From a bacterium (GTDB taxonomy: Bacteria > Methylomirabilota > Methylomirabilia > Methylomirabilales > 2-02-FULL-66-22), in contig JAKPQH010000101.1 in NCBI GenBank assembly GCA_029580855.1, positions 1 through 61,051 on the forward strand: a stretch of 61,051 bases of DNA. Direction: 5' to 3'. Each line of letters opens with the position of its first letter. Position 1 is the stretch's first letter. The notes under the pieces are model-generated. The model worked only from the letters and a program-made list of their open reading frames with translations, did no database searches and was not told where the DNA came from. Shown one piece after another: positions 8,473 to 18,067 of the stretch. A program made the position numbers and the translations under genes.

Positions 8473-9297
8473 CTACATGATCGGACCGGGATAGACCCGC
8501 GGGATTTCCACCGCCTCGCAGGAGACCTGCACGACGCCGGGCACGTGCCGCGCCACGTGCGCCGCGGCGTCCATCATGGCGGGACTGAAGACGACCCCCT
8601 TCAGGGCCACCTGACCCTGGCGCGCGACGACCTCGACGTTGATGTTCTTGGTCAGCGGGTCCTGGGCAACGGCCGCGCGTACCCGGGCGCCGAGGCTGAG
8701 ATCGCGGACGCGCTGCACCGACGCCTCCGTGGGCCGGAAACGGTGGTGGCGGGCCGCCGCCACCAGCAGATCGGTGTAGAAATCCCAGGCGTCCGTCTCC
8801 GTGTTGATCACCAGATCGTAGTTCTCGGGGAGCGTCCAGTCCAGCCCGAAGAGGTAATCGATGCGGCCGGCCATTTCGCGGTCGTAGTTCCGCACCTTGC
8901 CGGTCGCCGTCTTGGTGTCCAACTTCTCCCGTTCCATGACGCGACGCACCCGAACATCGAAAGGCGCCATGATCCGCACCCGCATGGCGTGGCTCACGTT
9001 CCGGAGAAAAAACGGTCCGCCCCGCCCCGCCGTGACCAGGTTGCCCTTTTCCGCGAACGCGTAGTACGCCGCTTCGATGAAGGTCAGGAAGCGGCGCTTC
9101 TCCTCGTCGAAACGCTCCCACAGCGACAGGTGTCGGTCCGCCACGTCGCTGATCTTCTCCTCCGACACGTCGTGGACCCGAGCGGCGTGGAGTAGGATCT
9201 CCCGATCGACGTAGGCAAAGCCCAGTGTCTTTGCAACGGCCGCTGCCACCTCGTACCCACCGCTCCCCATCTCTCGGGAAATCGCCACGATCGTCAT
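8473..9297 (-). CDS. cytidylate-kinase-like protein with C-terminal BON domain
   Basis: 274 residues. Residues 1-195 match the cytidylate kinase-like P-loop family (AAA_26/Cytidylate_kin2): MTIVAISREMGSGGYEVA with the glycine-rich loop, DREIL near 31, and a Lid-like arginine-rich stretch RVRRVMERE. Residues about 200-268 are a BON domain (VRAAVAQDPLTKNINVEV, VVQVSCEAVEI), usually associated with membranes or phospholipids. The kinase-BON fusion suggests a regulatory nucleotide or membrane-linked role rather than housekeeping CMP kinase. ATG 9297 has GAGGT upstream. The ATG of a short frame (TAGCATG) follows its stop directly. Confidence 0.78.
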   Translation of the reverse strand: MTIVAISREMGSGGYEVAAAVAKTLGFAYVDREILLHAARVHDVSEEKISDVADRHLSLWERFDEEKRRFLTFIEAAYYAFAEKGNLVTAGRGGPFFLRNVSHAMRVRIMAPFDVRVRRVMEREKLDTKTATGKVRNYDREMAGRIDYLFGLDWTLPENYDLVINTETDAWDFYTDLLVAAARHHRFRPTEASVQRVRDLSLGARVRAAVAQDPLTKNINVEVVARQGQVALKGVVFSPAMMDAAAHVARHVPGVVQVSCEAVEIPRVYPGPIM

Positions 9298-9356
9298 GAC
9301 TCGACCTCGTCAGGGCCTCCCCCGGGGACGACCCGAAAAAGGAAAACCGCGTCGGC

Positions 9357-9884
9357 CTACGCCGCGTCCATCCGCACGCCCAGCGCCCCGACCCAGCTCC
9401 GCAGGATCGCGCCGGATCGCGGACCGGTGGCGTGCGCGCAGACCCGCCGCCGATCGACCCCCCGGGCCTCGAACCGGAGACGCAGGTGGTCCTGCGGGAG
9501 GTACCCCAGCGCGCGCTCCGCCCACTCCACGGCAACCACGTAGCGGGGGCCCACGTACTCGTCCCACCCGATGTCCGCCACCTCGTCCGCCGAACGCATG
9601 CGGTACAGATCGATGTGGGCCAGGCGCCGCGGTGCATCCGCCCGCCCGGCGGCGTACTCGTTCACGAGCGTGAAGCTCGGGCTGTGCACATCCTCCGGCC
9701 TGCAGCCCAGACCGGCCGCCAGGCCGCGCACAAAGAGGGTTTTCCCGCTCCCCAGCTCCCCGAACAGGGCCACGAGATCGCCGGGCTCCACCAAGCGGCC
9801 CAACGCCTCACCGGCCCGCAGGCTCTCCTCGGGCGATGCCGATTCCCAGGACCACTCGCAATCCATCAATGTCAGGACCGTCAT
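9357..9884 (-). CDS. tsaE: tRNA threonylcarbamoyladenosine biosynthesis ATPase TsaE
   Basis: 175 residues. Walker A GELGSGKT, the conserved SPSFTLVNEY and the HIDLYR motif identify TsaE, the ATPase that cycles the TsaBD complex making t6A37 in tRNA. The GWDEY and VVAVEWAE motifs complete the fold. The start is set at ATG 9884; the reading frame is open upstream but runs through a low-complexity repeat, and no start has a strong Shine-Dalgarno. It follows nnr by 81 bp, the usual nnr-tsaE pairing in many bacteria. The C-terminal 25 residues are Arg-rich and divergent. Confidence 0.9.
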   Translation of the reverse strand: MTVLTLMDCEWSWESASPEESLRAGEALGRLVEPGDLVALFGELGSGKTLFVRGLAAGLGCRPEDVHSPSFTLVNEYAAGRADAPRRLAHIDLYRMRSADEVADIGWDEYVGPRYVVAVEWAERALGYLPQDHLRLRFEARGVDRRRVCAHATGPRSGAILRSWVGALGVRMDAA

Positions 9885-9928
9885 GGTGAAAACGCGCCCC
9901 CACTCGCCCGCGGCGGCCCCATTCCCTG

Positions 9929-10023
9929 CTCGCCGAATTGCCCAATCGCCCAATTGCCGCGTCGCCTAGTCGCCAGGCCTCTCGCTCGCCCAGTCGCCCA
10001 GTTGCCGCGTCGCCGAATCGCCT
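9929..10023. repeat. 8-bp-period degenerate tandem repeat
   Basis: About ten consecutive octamers ending in TCGC or TTGC, for example CCAATCGC, CCAATTGC, CGCGTCGC, CTAGTCGC, CCAGTTGC, CGAATCGC. The array spans the nnr-tsaE gap and enters the 3' end of nnr, where it encodes the variable tail ATRQLGDWASERPGD. Similar-period arrays occur at 12.8, 51.2 and 53.2 kb. Confidence 0.75.
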
Positions 10024-11585
10024 TCCCCGCTCCCGGCCTTGACGCGCCCGATGGCCTCGGGGATTCGCTCCAGCAGATCGCCGGCGAGCATCGCCTCTTG
10101 TCCGAGCCGCTCCGCCGCCAGGTCGCCCGCCAGACCGTGGACGTAGGCGCCCGCACGAGCCGCCAGCGGCGGCTCGACTCCGCGTCCGATCAGCCCTGCG
10201 ATCATGCCCGTCAAGACATCGCCGGTGCCTCCGGTCCCCATGCCCGGATTCCCCGTCGGCACGATGGCGACGCCGTCCGTGGGATGCCCCACGAGCGTCC
10301 GGGCCATCTTGAGAACCAGGGTGAGGCCGAGATCGGCGACGGTCTGCTGCACCAGCCGGATCCGGTCCCGCAACACCGCATCCACGGCGACCCCGAGCAG
10401 CCGGGAGCACTCCCCGGGGTGGGGCGTCAGGATGCGGGGAGCGGCGGCCCGGCGCAGGCAGTCGTCGGCCCCGGCCAGCGCGTTGATCCCGTCGGCGTCC
10501 ACCACCGCCGGGAGCGGAAGCCGCGCCACAAGCTCTCGAACCAGCGCCTGCGTCGAGGGGTGCGTCCCCAGCCCGGGACCGATGGCGACCGCGTCCTTTC
10601 CCCGCGCCAGGTCGAGGACCACGCCCAGGGCCTCCCGCGCCATGGTCCGCGCGTCGGTCTCCGGCACGGGTACCGTCATAGCCTCGGTCACCTTGGTTTC
10701 CAGGATGTCGTGCAGGCTGGCCGGGACCGCCAGCGTCACCAAACCGGCGCCCACGCGCAAGGCCCCCAGGGCGGCCAGTGCCGCCGCGCCCGTCTTCCCC
10801 GCCGATCCGGCCACGACCAGCGTGTGCCCGAACGTCCCTTTGTGCGCCGCCGCCGCACGGGGCGGGAAAGCCGGCGCCGTGTCCGCCGCCTCCAGGAGGC
10901 CCACCTGTGGCGGCGCGTCCGCCCAGAGGTGTCGCGGAATCCCGATATCCACCACACGTACCCTGCCGGCGTACGCCGCGGCCGGGAAAAGCAGCAGGCT
11001 GCGCTTCGGGAGCGCGAAGGTGACGGTGAGCGAGGCGCGCACGGCGGGTCCCGGAGGCTCGGGCTGGTCCGCGCCCAGGCCGGACGGAATGTCCACCGAG
11101 ACCACGGGCCGCCCGGACCGGTTCAGACACGCGATGGCGTCCGCCGCTACGCCGCGCGCCGGGCCCTGCGCCCCCGTCCCCAAGAGCGCGTCGACCACCA
11201 GGTCCGCGAACCCCAGCGCATCCCGCACGACCGGCAGATCGGCCCCGCCGCGGATTTCGACGGGGGCGGCGCCCAGCTTCTCCAGGATGTCCAGGTTGAT
11301 CCGGGCGTCCCCCCCGATCTCCTCGCCCCGAGCCAGCAGCAGCGTGCGGACCGACACCCCGCGGCCCAGCAGTCGCCGCGCGATCACAAAGCCGTCCCCA
11401 CCGTTGTTCCCCCGTCCGCACAACACCAGCACACGGGCCCGGGCCGCCTTCGGGAACGCCTCCAGCAGCTCGCGGACGGTCTCCGCGCCCGCGTTCTCCA
11501 TGAGGAGGAGCGACGGGATGCCGCACTCCGTGGCGGCCCGCGCATCCAGATCCCGCATCTCCGTCGCCGTGGCAACTCGGATCAT
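9966..11585 (-). CDS. nnr: bifunctional NAD(P)H-hydrate epimerase / ADP-dependent dehydratase
   Basis: 539 residues, full length for the fused repair enzyme. The N-terminal YjeF_N epimerase domain (1-215) has GRGNNGGDGF and VDALLGTG. The C-terminal ribokinase-like dehydratase domain (225-510) has LTPHPGECSRLLG and GTGGTGDVLTG, the nucleotide-binding motif. It repairs damaged NADHX/NADPHX in the cytosol. The extreme C-terminus is encoded by an octamer repeat and looks non-conserved. ATG 11585 is the natural family start (MIRVATATEMRDLD). It lies between acpS and tsaE on the minus strand. Confidence 0.95.
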   Translation of the reverse strand: MIRVATATEMRDLDARAATECGIPSLLLMENAGAETVRELLEAFPKAARARVLVLCGRGNNGGDGFVIARRLLGRGVSVRTLLLARGEEIGGDARINLDILEKLGAAPVEIRGGADLPVVRDALGFADLVVDALLGTGAQGPARGVAADAIACLNRSGRPVVSVDIPSGLGADQPEPPGPAVRASLTVTFALPKRSLLLFPAAAYAGRVRVVDIGIPRHLWADAPPQVGLLEAADTAPAFPPRAAAAHKGTFGHTLVVAGSAGKTGAAALAALGALRVGAGLVTLAVPASLHDILETKVTEAMTVPVPETDARTMAREALGVVLDLARGKDAVAIGPGLGTHPSTQALVRELVARLPLPAVVDADGINALAGADDCLRRAAAPRILTPHPGECSRLLGVAVDAVLRDRIRLVQQTVADLGLTLVLKMARTLVGHPTDGVAIVPTGNPGMGTGGTGDVLTGMIAGLIGRGVEPPLAARAGAYVHGLAGDLAAERLGQEAMLAGDLLERIPEAIGRVKAGSGEGDSATRQLGDWASERPGD

Positions 11586-11655
11586 ACGTCCTCTGGTCGG
11601 CGCCCGTCCGGGTTCGGCCCGCCGCCTGCCCCGCGCGCCGTTGGCGACCGCGCGC

Positions 11656-12039
11656 TCACCGACCGTCGGTCGTCATGACCACGGCCAGCGCGTAGCCTCC
11701 GTCGTGCGACAGGCTCACCAGGGTTTGCCGGACCCCCTGTGCGTCCGCGCGGGTTCTGGCGACCCCCTCCAGGCGGAGGCGCGGGGGCGTGCCCCCGCTC
11801 GACTGCACCTCCACGTCCAGCCAGCGCACCCCCAGACTCCACCCGGTGCCGAGCGCCTTCATGGCGGCCTCCTTGGCCGCCAGGCGCGCCGCCAGGTGCA
11901 CCGCGGGGCGCGCTCGCCGCAGGCACTCGGCCCGTTCCGTCGGTGTGAAGACCCGGTCCAGAAAGCGCTCGCCGTGGCGGGAGAGAAGCGCCTCCACCCG
12001 CGCGACGGCCACCAGATCCGTGCCGAGCCCGACGATCAT
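11656..12039 (-). CDS. acpS: holo-[acyl-carrier-protein] synthase
   Basis: 127 residues, normal AcpS length. The N-terminal GLGTDLVAVARVE carries the Mg-binding aspartate, and AAKEAAMKALGTG has the KEA motif of the phosphopantetheinyl transferase site. It moves 4'-phosphopantetheine from CoA to acyl carrier protein. ATG 12039 overlaps the stop of the pdxJ-like gene as ATGA, so the two are translationally coupled, as in the common pdxJ-acpS operon. Confidence 0.95.
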   Translation of the reverse strand: MIVGLGTDLVAVARVEALLSRHGERFLDRVFTPTERAECLRRARPAVHLAARLAAKEAAMKALGTGWSLGVRWLDVEVQSSGGTPPRLRLEGVARTRADAQGVRQTLVSLSHDGGYALAVVMTTDGR

Positions 12040-12764
12040 CGACCGGCGCCGTCCTGCACGAGCCGCCGCAGCTCCCGCACGGCTTCGGTCATGCCGACCA
12101 GGGTCGCGCGTGCGACCAGGCTGTAGCCGAGATCCACCGCGGTGACCTCGGCGAGTCCCGCCACGGTGGCCGCGTTCTGATACCCCAGACCGCCCCCCGC
12201 GTGCACCACCAGGCCCAGCCGGTGGGCCGTCTTGGCGGCATTGGTAAGCGCCTCCAACTCCGCCGCCCGGTTCGCGTCGCTGTCGGCCCAGCAGAAGCGG
12301 CCGGTGTGCAGGAGCACCGCCCCCGCGCCGGCGCGCTGGGCCGCCTTCACCTGGTTCGGCACGGGGTCCACCAGGATGCTGGTCAGGGTGCCGCTCTCCG
12401 CCAGTGCCTGGATGAACGGCAGCAGCTCCGCTCGACGGTCCTCCACGTCCAGTCCGCGCTCGGCGCCCAGCCGCTCGCGCTCGCCCGGAATCAGCGTCAC
12501 CACATCCGGGCGCACCGCCAGCGCCAGCTTCAGGTGCTCGTCCAGCGGCGGCATCCGCAGCAGCAGCGCGGTCCGGACGACCTCCCGCAGCAGCCGAACA
12601 TCGCGCTCCCGAATGCCGCCGCGCTCTCGCCCGCAGGTGACGCGGACGCCGCCGGCTCCCGCCAGCTCGGCGAGGGCCGCCGCCACCACCGGGTCCGGAT
12701 CGCGCGCGCCCCCCAGCTCGCGCAGCGCGGCCAGCGGGTCCAAGCCGACCACCAGCGTCGTCAT
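12036..12764 (-). CDS. PdxJ-family protein lacking the catalytic residues
   Basis: 242 residues that align end to end with pyridoxine 5'-phosphate synthase: PDPV near 24, ERDVRLLRE, GERERLGAERGLDV, LHTGRF, and HAGGGLGYQN. Compared with E. coli PdxJ, the active-site residues are replaced: His10 is Pro, His45 is Thr, His50 is Gly, Glu72 is Arg, His193 is Gly and the late His216 is Tyr. Phosphate-site glycines and the general barrel pattern remain. I therefore expect a barrel protein that cannot run the PdxJ reaction, perhaps a pseudoenzyme or one with a new ligand. It keeps the classical place before acpS and after glmM. ATG 12764 opens the frame. Confidence 0.85.
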   Translation of the reverse strand: MTTLVVGLDPLAALRELGGARDPDPVVAAALAELAGAGGVRVTCGRERGGIRERDVRLLREVVRTALLLRMPPLDEHLKLALAVRPDVVTLIPGERERLGAERGLDVEDRRAELLPFIQALAESGTLTSILVDPVPNQVKAAQRAGAGAVLLHTGRFCWADSDANRAAELEALTNAAKTAHRLGLVVHAGGGLGYQNAATVAGLAEVTAVDLGYSLVARATLVGMTEAVRELRRLVQDGAGR

Positions 12765-12809
12765 CGCACCACTCCGGTTCTCGCCCCACGGTGTCTCACG
12801 GCGTCACCC

Positions 12810-12900
12810 GCTCAATTCGTCAATGGGTCAAATCGGTCGCGCCACCGCATCCCGGTATTCGCCCCAATTGACCGCTCGACTATTTGACGACTCGACCCCC
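12810..12900. repeat. 8-bp-period degenerate repeat
   Basis: Between pdxJ-like and glmM. Units such as CAATTGAC, CGCTCGAC, TATTTGAC, GACTCGAC follow one another at 12865-12898, with a second block CAATTCGT, CAATGGGT, CAAATCGG at 12812-12836. Same period as the array at 9929 but a different consensus. Confidence 0.65.
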
Positions 12901-12902
12901 GC

Positions 12903-14252
12903 TCATCCCAGCGCCGCCTGGATGGCTGCGGTGATGTTCGCCGCCAGCGTCCGAATCTTCCCCTCCTCGGGACCTTCGATCATGACCCGCGCCAGCGGCT
13001 CCGTCCCCGAGAACCGCACCAGCACGCGTCCGCAGCCTTGCAGGGCGGCCTCGGCGCTTTGGATCTCGCGCTGCACGTCCGGCAGCGCGGCCAGGTCTTC
13101 CTTGCGGCGCACCCGGACGTTCTGGAGCACCTGGGGGAACCGGCGCATGCACGCCGCCAGGTCCGACAGCGGCTTGCCCGCCCGGACCATCGCCGCCAGC
13201 ACCTGCAGCGCGGTGATGATCCCGTCCCCGGTGGTGTTGTGCTCCGTGAAGATGACGTGTCCCGACTGCTCCCCGCCCAGGGCGTATCCGCAGCGGAGCA
13301 TCTCTTCCAGCACGTATCGGTCGCCCACCGCGGTGCGCACCAGGCTGATGCCGGCGTCCCGCAGGGCCACCTCCAGCCCCATGTTGCTCATCACCGTCGC
13401 CACGGCGGTGCGGGCCGGCAGCCGGCCCGTCGTCGCCAGATCCAGGGCGCACATGGCCAAGATCTGGTCGCCGTCCACCAGCGTGCCCCGTTCGTCCACG
13501 GCCAGGACGCGATCCGCGTCCCCGTCGTGGGCGAACCCCACGTGTGCGCGCTCCGCCACCACGGCCCGCTGCAGCTCCTCGGGGTGCAGCGAGCCGCATC
13601 CCGCGTTGATGTTGACCCCGTCCGGAGCCACGTTGAGCGCCACGACGTCTGCGCCCAGCTCCCGCAAGACGGTGGGCGAAACCCGGTAGGCGGCGCCGTG
13701 GGCGCAGTCCACGACGATCTTGAGTCCACGCAGGCTCAGCCCTTTTGGAAACGAACTTTTGGCGAATTCGATATACCGCCCGGCCGCGTCGCCGACGCGG
13801 TAGGCTTTCCCGATCTCGTCGGCCGGGGGCCGGATGCGGTCGATGGCGCCGGTGGCCATCATCTCCTCGATCTCGACCTCCTTGGCGTCGGGGAGCTTCA
13901 AGCCGTCGCCCGAGAAGAATTTTATCCCGTTGTCCTCGAAGGAGTTGTGAGAGGCCGAGATGACGACACCCGCATCGGCCCGGAGACTCCGCGTGATGTA
14001 GGCGATGCCCGGCGTGGGCAGCGGGCCCACGAGGATGACGTCGACCCCCATGGAGGTGATGCCCGCGGTGAGCGCCGTCTCCAGCATGTACCCGGTCAAG
14101 CGGGTGTCCTTGCCGATGACGATGCTCCGGCGCGCTCCGGGCGCGTTGAAGAGATGCGCCGCCGCCCGCCCCAGCTTTACCACGGTCTCGGGCGTCATGG
14201 GCTCCTGATTGGCGACGCCCCGGACTCCGTCGGTCCCGAATAAACGCGGCAT
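12903..14252 (-). CDS. glmM: phosphoglucosamine mutase
   Basis: 449 residues, the family length. FGTDGVRG at the N-terminus, phosphoserine loop [14 protein letters not shown] with catalytic S101, Mg-binding DGDADR, sugar-binding GGEQSGH and phosphate-binding RFSGTEP are all present. It converts glucosamine-6-phosphate to glucosamine-1-phosphate for peptidoglycan and lipopolysaccharide. It is the third gene of a cdaA-cdaR-glmM operon, where GlmM is known in other bacteria to bind and restrain the diadenylate cyclase. Confidence 0.97.
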   Translation of the reverse strand: MPRLFGTDGVRGVANQEPMTPETVVKLGRAAAHLFNAPGARRSIVIGKDTRLTGYMLETALTAGITSMGVDVILVGPLPTPGIAYITRSLRADAGVVISASHNSFEDNGIKFFSGDGLKLPDAKEVEIEEMMATGAIDRIRPPADEIGKAYRVGDAAGRYIEFAKSSFPKGLSLRGLKIVVDCAHGAAYRVSPTVLRELGADVVALNVAPDGVNINAGCGSLHPEELQRAVVAERAHVGFAHDGDADRVLAVDERGTLVDGDQILAMCALDLATTGRLPARTAVATVMSNMGLEVALRDAGISLVRTAVGDRYVLEEMLRCGYALGGEQSGHVIFTEHNTTGDGIITALQVLAAMVRAGKPLSDLAACMRRFPQVLQNVRVRRKEDLAALPDVQREIQSAEAALQGCGRVLVRFSGTEPLARVMIEGPEEGKIRTLAANITAAIQAALG

Positions 14253-14292
14253 GCGGTTCCTCCCCGGCCGTGGCGCCCCGCGCCGCGGCGGC

Positions 14293-14991
14293 TCACGAGT
14301 TCTTCGGCTCGATCTCGACCTGGACGACGATGGTGACGCCGTCCTCGACGCGCACCAGACGGCCCACGGGCTCCAGCAGCGCCCGGGTGGAGAACGAGGT
14401 CTTGTGCCCCAGCACGCTGATGGGCAACGTCCGCACCCGGGTGACCCGCGCCAGCTCGCTGGCGGGCCCGACCATTCGCACGCGTGGCGGGCTGGCGGCG
14501 ACCTGCCGCACCACGAACCCGTCGGGCGGGTTCCCCTCCACGCGCGGGGCGATCTCCACCTCCCGCTCCACGGCCCGCTCCAGCACGACCCGCACGCGGC
14601 GCGGGCTCACGTCCACGACCCGGATGCCGCGCGGGACGCGGATCAAATCCTCCCGGATCGGGACGCTGTTCTCGCCTTCGGTGAGCTTGACCGGCCATTC
14701 GTCCACCGAGATCTCGCGGGCCGTCACCGATGTCACCAGGGTCTTCGGGCCGCGCAGACGCACCTCCAGCGTGTCCGTAGGGTCGTTGACCAGGAAGAGC
14801 GTCGACGGCACGTCGAACCGCAGCGGCACATTGACCGTCACCTCGACCTTCTGCTCCCCCAGGACCACGGCCCAGAGCAGCGCGGCCAGGAGCAGCGATA
14901 GGAGCTTGAGTCCCAGGTTGTCGTACAACCATCTCCGCATCGGCGTCCGGCCCCGCCCGTTCCGAAGGTGCGCTCCCGGCTGCGGCTTCAC
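14293..14991 (-). CDS. cdaR: YbbR-domain protein CdaR
   Basis: 232 residues if begun at GTG 14991, which overlaps the cdaA stop as GTGA; an in-frame ATG at 14940 (MRRWLYDN) is also possible. One membrane helix ([19 protein letters not shown]) is followed by about two YbbR repeats, beta-rich modules outside the membrane. CdaR binds and modulates the diadenylate cyclase CdaA. The gene order cdaA-cdaR-glmM is the conserved c-di-AMP operon. YbbR proteins often have three or four repeats, so this is a short form. Confidence 0.88.
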   Translation of the reverse strand: MKPQPGAHLRNGRGRTPMRRWLYDNLGLKLLSLLLAALLWAVVLGEQKVEVTVNVPLRFDVPSTLFLVNDPTDTLEVRLRGPKTLVTSVTAREISVDEWPVKLTEGENSVPIREDLIRVPRGIRVVDVSPRRVRVVLERAVEREVEIAPRVEGNPPDGFVVRQVAASPPRVRMVGPASELARVTRVRTLPISVLGHKTSFSTRALLEPVGRLVRVEDGVTIVVQVEIEPKNS

Positions 14992-15806
14992 TTCGCGAGG
15001 CTACCCGCGGCGTCCGCCGTCCTGCTCCTGGCGCGGCCGAAACCGCGCTGCGGAGGCCCCATCAGCTGGATCAGCCGCTGGCGGATCCCACCGCCGTCCA
15101 GGTGGCGGCTGATCGCGCCGCCCACCACCAGCGAGACCGTCCCGGTCTCCTCGGAAACCACCAGGGCGATGGCGTCGCTCTCCTCGGTGACGCCCACCGC
15201 CGCCCGGTGCCGCGTGCCGAGGTCCCGCGGCAGATCCGGGTTGATGCTCAGCGGCAGAAAACACGACGCCGCCACGATCCGGTCCTGGTTCAGAATCACC
15301 GCCCCGTCGTGCAGCGGCGAATAGGGGTAGAAGATGGACTCCAGCAGCCGGCGGGAGACTACGGCATCCACCGGTGTTCCCGAGTCCACGATCTCCGCGA
15401 GGTGCGAATCCCGCTCCAGGACGATGATGGCGCCCACCTTCTTGGCCGCCAGCGCCGTGACCGCCCGTACAACCTCGTCGATCATGTGGGCTTCCCGGTA
15501 TCGCCACAATGCGCTGAGCAGGCTGCCCCGGCGGCCCATGCTGGCCAGGGCGCGCCGCAACTCGGGCTGGAACAGGATGATCACCAGCAGCAGCCACACC
15601 GCCAGGAGATTCGACAGCGCCCAGGTCACCGTCACCAGGCCGATGCGCAGCGAGGCCCACGAGGCGGCATAGAGGAGGGCCAACCCGACCAGCATCTGGA
15701 AGGCGCGCGTCCCGCGCAGCGCCAGGATGATCTGGTAGATGGCGACCGCCACGATCAGAATGTCGAGGGCATCGATCCAGCGGAACTGATACCAGAGGTC
15801 GTACAT
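14988..15806 (-). CDS. cdaA: diadenylate cyclase CdaA
   Basis: 272 residues. Three membrane helices in the first 85 residues, then a DAC domain with DGA at 167-169 and RHR at 199-201, the two catalytic motifs that make c-di-AMP from two ATP. LHDGAVIL and LGTRHRAAVG are textbook. C-di-AMP governs osmolyte and potassium homeostasis and cell-wall balance. ATG 15806 starts at MYDLWYQFRW. The short gap up to ftsH (15807-16082) contains no gene. No c-di-AMP phosphodiesterase is in the window. Confidence 0.95.
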   Translation of the reverse strand: MYDLWYQFRWIDALDILIVAVAIYQIILALRGTRAFQMLVGLALLYAASWASLRIGLVTVTWALSNLLAVWLLLVIILFQPELRRALASMGRRGSLLSALWRYREAHMIDEVVRAVTALAAKKVGAIIVLERDSHLAEIVDSGTPVDAVVSRRLLESIFYPYSPLHDGAVILNQDRIVAASCFLPLSINPDLPRDLGTRHRAAVGVTEESDAIALVVSEETGTVSLVVGGAISRHLDGGGIRQRLIQLMGPPQRGFGRARSRTADAAGSLAK

Positions 15807-16082
15807 CCCTCATCCCTCCCGAGGCGCGCACGGGAGCGGGACCGGGAGTGTGTGGAGCGGGGGAGGGGAGGGGCGCTGCGGGGCCGGCGGGACCGGCGGT
15901 GGATCAACTCTCTGGCCCGCGGCGCGGGGGCGGCGGGATCCGGCGATTCGCGATCTGCGGATTGACACGGCCTCTCGGCGCATGGTCCTTCCGGCTGAAT
16001 GGCACGCGACGTTCCGACCGCACAGCGGCCCGCCCTCCGCCCCGCGTGCGCGTCGGGGGACCGCGGAAAAACAGACCGGTGG

Positions 16083-17903
16083 TCAGGCTGCGGCCGCCGG
16101 CGCCGGCGAGCCGGCCCCCTTTACGATCCCGTCGATCTCGGGGCCGTCAAGCACCTCGCGTTCGAGCAGCGCCTCGGCGATGTGGCGCAGGGTCTCCAAG
16201 CGACGCTGCACCAGATTCTTGGCGCGTTCGTAATTGTCCATGACGATGCGGCGCACCTCGCGGTCGATCTCCATCGCCGTGTTCTCGCTGTAGTCCTGGT
16301 GCTGGGCGATCTCGCGGCCGAGAAAGACCATCTCCTCGCGCTTGCCGAACTGGAGAGGGCCCATCGTCTCGCTCATGCCCCACTCGCACACCATCTTGCG
16401 GGCCAGCTCGGTGGCCCGCTCGATATCGTTCATGGCCCCGGTCGTGATCTCCGGCTCGCCGAACACGATCTCCTCCGCCACCCGCCCGCCGTAAAGGATG
16501 GCGATGTCGTTGAGCAGGTATTCCTTGGAATAGTTGTGCTTGTCCTCGGTGGGCAGCTGCTGGGTCACGCCCAGCGCCCGGCCCCGGGGGATGATGGTCA
16601 CCTTGTGGATGGGATCCGTGCCCGGCAGCAGCTTGGCCACCAGCGCGTGACCCGCCTCGTGGTAGGCCGTGATCCGCCGCTCCTTGGCGCTGATCACGAG
16701 GCTCTTGCGCTCCACCCCCATCAACACCTTGTCCTTGGCGCTTTCGAAATCCACCATGTCCACGAGCTTCTTGTTGGCCCGCGCCGCCAACAGGGCCCCC
16801 TCGTTGACCAGATTGGCCAGATCGGCCCCCGAGAACCCCGGCGTCCCGCGCGCCAGGACCTGGAGGTCGACGTCGGGACCCAGCGGGATCTTCCGCGTGT
16901 GGACCTTGAGGATCCCTTCGCGGCCCTTGACGTCCGGGCGGGCCACCACCACCTGCCGGTCAAACCGGCCCGGGCGCAGCAGCGCCGGGTCCAGGACGTC
17001 GGGACGGTTCGTGGCGGCGATGAGGATCACGCCGTCGTTGGACTCGAACCCGTCCATCTCGACGAGCAGCTGGTTCAGCGTCTGCTCGCGCTCGTCGTGG
17101 CCGCCGCCCAGGCCGGCCCCGCGATGACGACCGACCGCGTCGATCTCGTCCATAAAGATGATACAGGGTGCGTTCTTTTTCCCCTGCTCGAACAGGTCCC
17201 GCACCCGCGAGGCGCCGACCCCCACGAACATCTCCACGAAATCCGAGCCCGAGATGGAGAAGAACGGCACGTTGGCCTCGCCCGCGATGGCGCGGGCCAA
17301 GAGGGTCTTGCCCGTCCCGGGAGGCCCCATCAGCAGGACCCCCTTGGGGATTCGCCCGCCCAGCTTCTGGAACTTCTGCGGGTCCTTGAGGAACTCGATG
17401 ATCTCCTGGAGCTCCTCCTTCGCCTCGTCCACGCCGGCCACGTCGGCAAAGGTCACCTTGTTTTGCTTGTCGGATAACAGGCGCGCTCGGCTCTTCCCGA
17501 ACGAGAGCGCCTTGGCGCCGCCTCCCTGCATCTGCCGCATGAAGAAGATCCAGATGCCGAGGAACAGCAGCATGGGCAGCCAGGAGAGCAGAAACGTCAT
17601 GTACCAGGGCTGCCCTTCCGACGGCTTGGCGGTGATCTTCACCCCCTGTTTGCGCAGGAGCGGCAGCATGTCCTTGTCGTCGGGCGCATAGCTCCGAAAC
17701 ACCGAGTTGTCGGTCAGACGGCCGGTGATATCGTTCCCACGGAGCGTCACCTCGGTGACCTCGCCCCGCTCCACCTTGGACATGAAATCGCTGAAGATCA
17801 GCTCCTTCTGCATGGGCTGGGTCTGGTTGAAGATGTTGAAAACCAGCACCATGATGAGCCCGATCACCAGCCACAGGGCCAGATTCTTGAAAAACGGATT
17901 CAC
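16083..17903 (-). CDS. ftsH: ATP-dependent zinc metalloprotease FtsH
   Basis: 606 residues. Two N-terminal membrane helices flank a small periplasmic domain, followed by the AAA module (Walker A GPPGTGKT, Walker [15 protein letters not shown] region RPGRFDRQ) and the M41 zinc protease site [12 protein letters not shown]. It degrades misfolded membrane proteins and regulators. GTG 17903 ([12 protein letters not shown]) is preferred over ATG 17909 because GAGGAG lies about 8 nt before the GTG but only 1 nt before the ATG, and NPFFKN is the usual family N-terminus. It follows hpt and tilS, the widespread tilS-hpt-ftsH order. Confidence 0.97.
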   Translation of the reverse strand: MNPFFKNLALWLVIGLIMVLVFNIFNQTQPMQKELIFSDFMSKVERGEVTEVTLRGNDITGRLTDNSVFRSYAPDDKDMLPLLRKQGVKITAKPSEGQPWYMTFLLSWLPMLLFLGIWIFFMRQMQGGGAKALSFGKSRARLLSDKQNKVTFADVAGVDEAKEELQEIIEFLKDPQKFQKLGGRIPKGVLLMGPPGTGKTLLARAIAGEANVPFFSISGSDFVEMFVGVGASRVRDLFEQGKKNAPCIIFMDEIDAVGRHRGAGLGGGHDEREQTLNQLLVEMDGFESNDGVILIAATNRPDVLDPALLRPGRFDRQVVVARPDVKGREGILKVHTRKIPLGPDVDLQVLARGTPGFSGADLANLVNEGALLAARANKKLVDMVDFESAKDKVLMGVERKSLVISAKERRITAYHEAGHALVAKLLPGTDPIHKVTIIPRGRALGVTQQLPTEDKHNYSKEYLLNDIAILYGGRVAEEIVFGEPEITTGAMNDIERATELARKMVCEWGMSETMGPLQFGKREEMVFLGREIAQHQDYSENTAMEIDREVRRIVMDNYERAKNLVQRRLETLRHIAEALLEREVLDGPEIDGIVKGAGSPAPAAAA

Positions 17904-17942
17904 CCGCATTCTCCTCGACGACGCCGAGCCCGGAACCCAGCA

Positions 17943-17962
17943 ATGATAAGACTTTGTATCAT
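17943..17962. promoter_or_regulatory. inverted repeat upstream of ftsH
   Basis: ATGATA, 8-bp spacer, TATCAT in an AT-rich island 40 bp before the ftsH start. It could be an operator overlapping an ftsH promoter (GATACA-like -10). The cognate regulator is unknown. Confidence 0.35.
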
Positions 17963-18067
17963 GACACTATGCGAAAAACAACAGGAAACATGGCCCTTCG
18001 GGGGCGCGCCGCACCTCCCGCCGGCCGCATCTCGGAGTGTGCGGCGCCCTGCAGACGCTGCCTAACG

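Noticed and set aside
9929..10023. Octamer array as a CRISPR
   Set aside because: Units are 8 bp with no spacers; it is a short tandem repeat.
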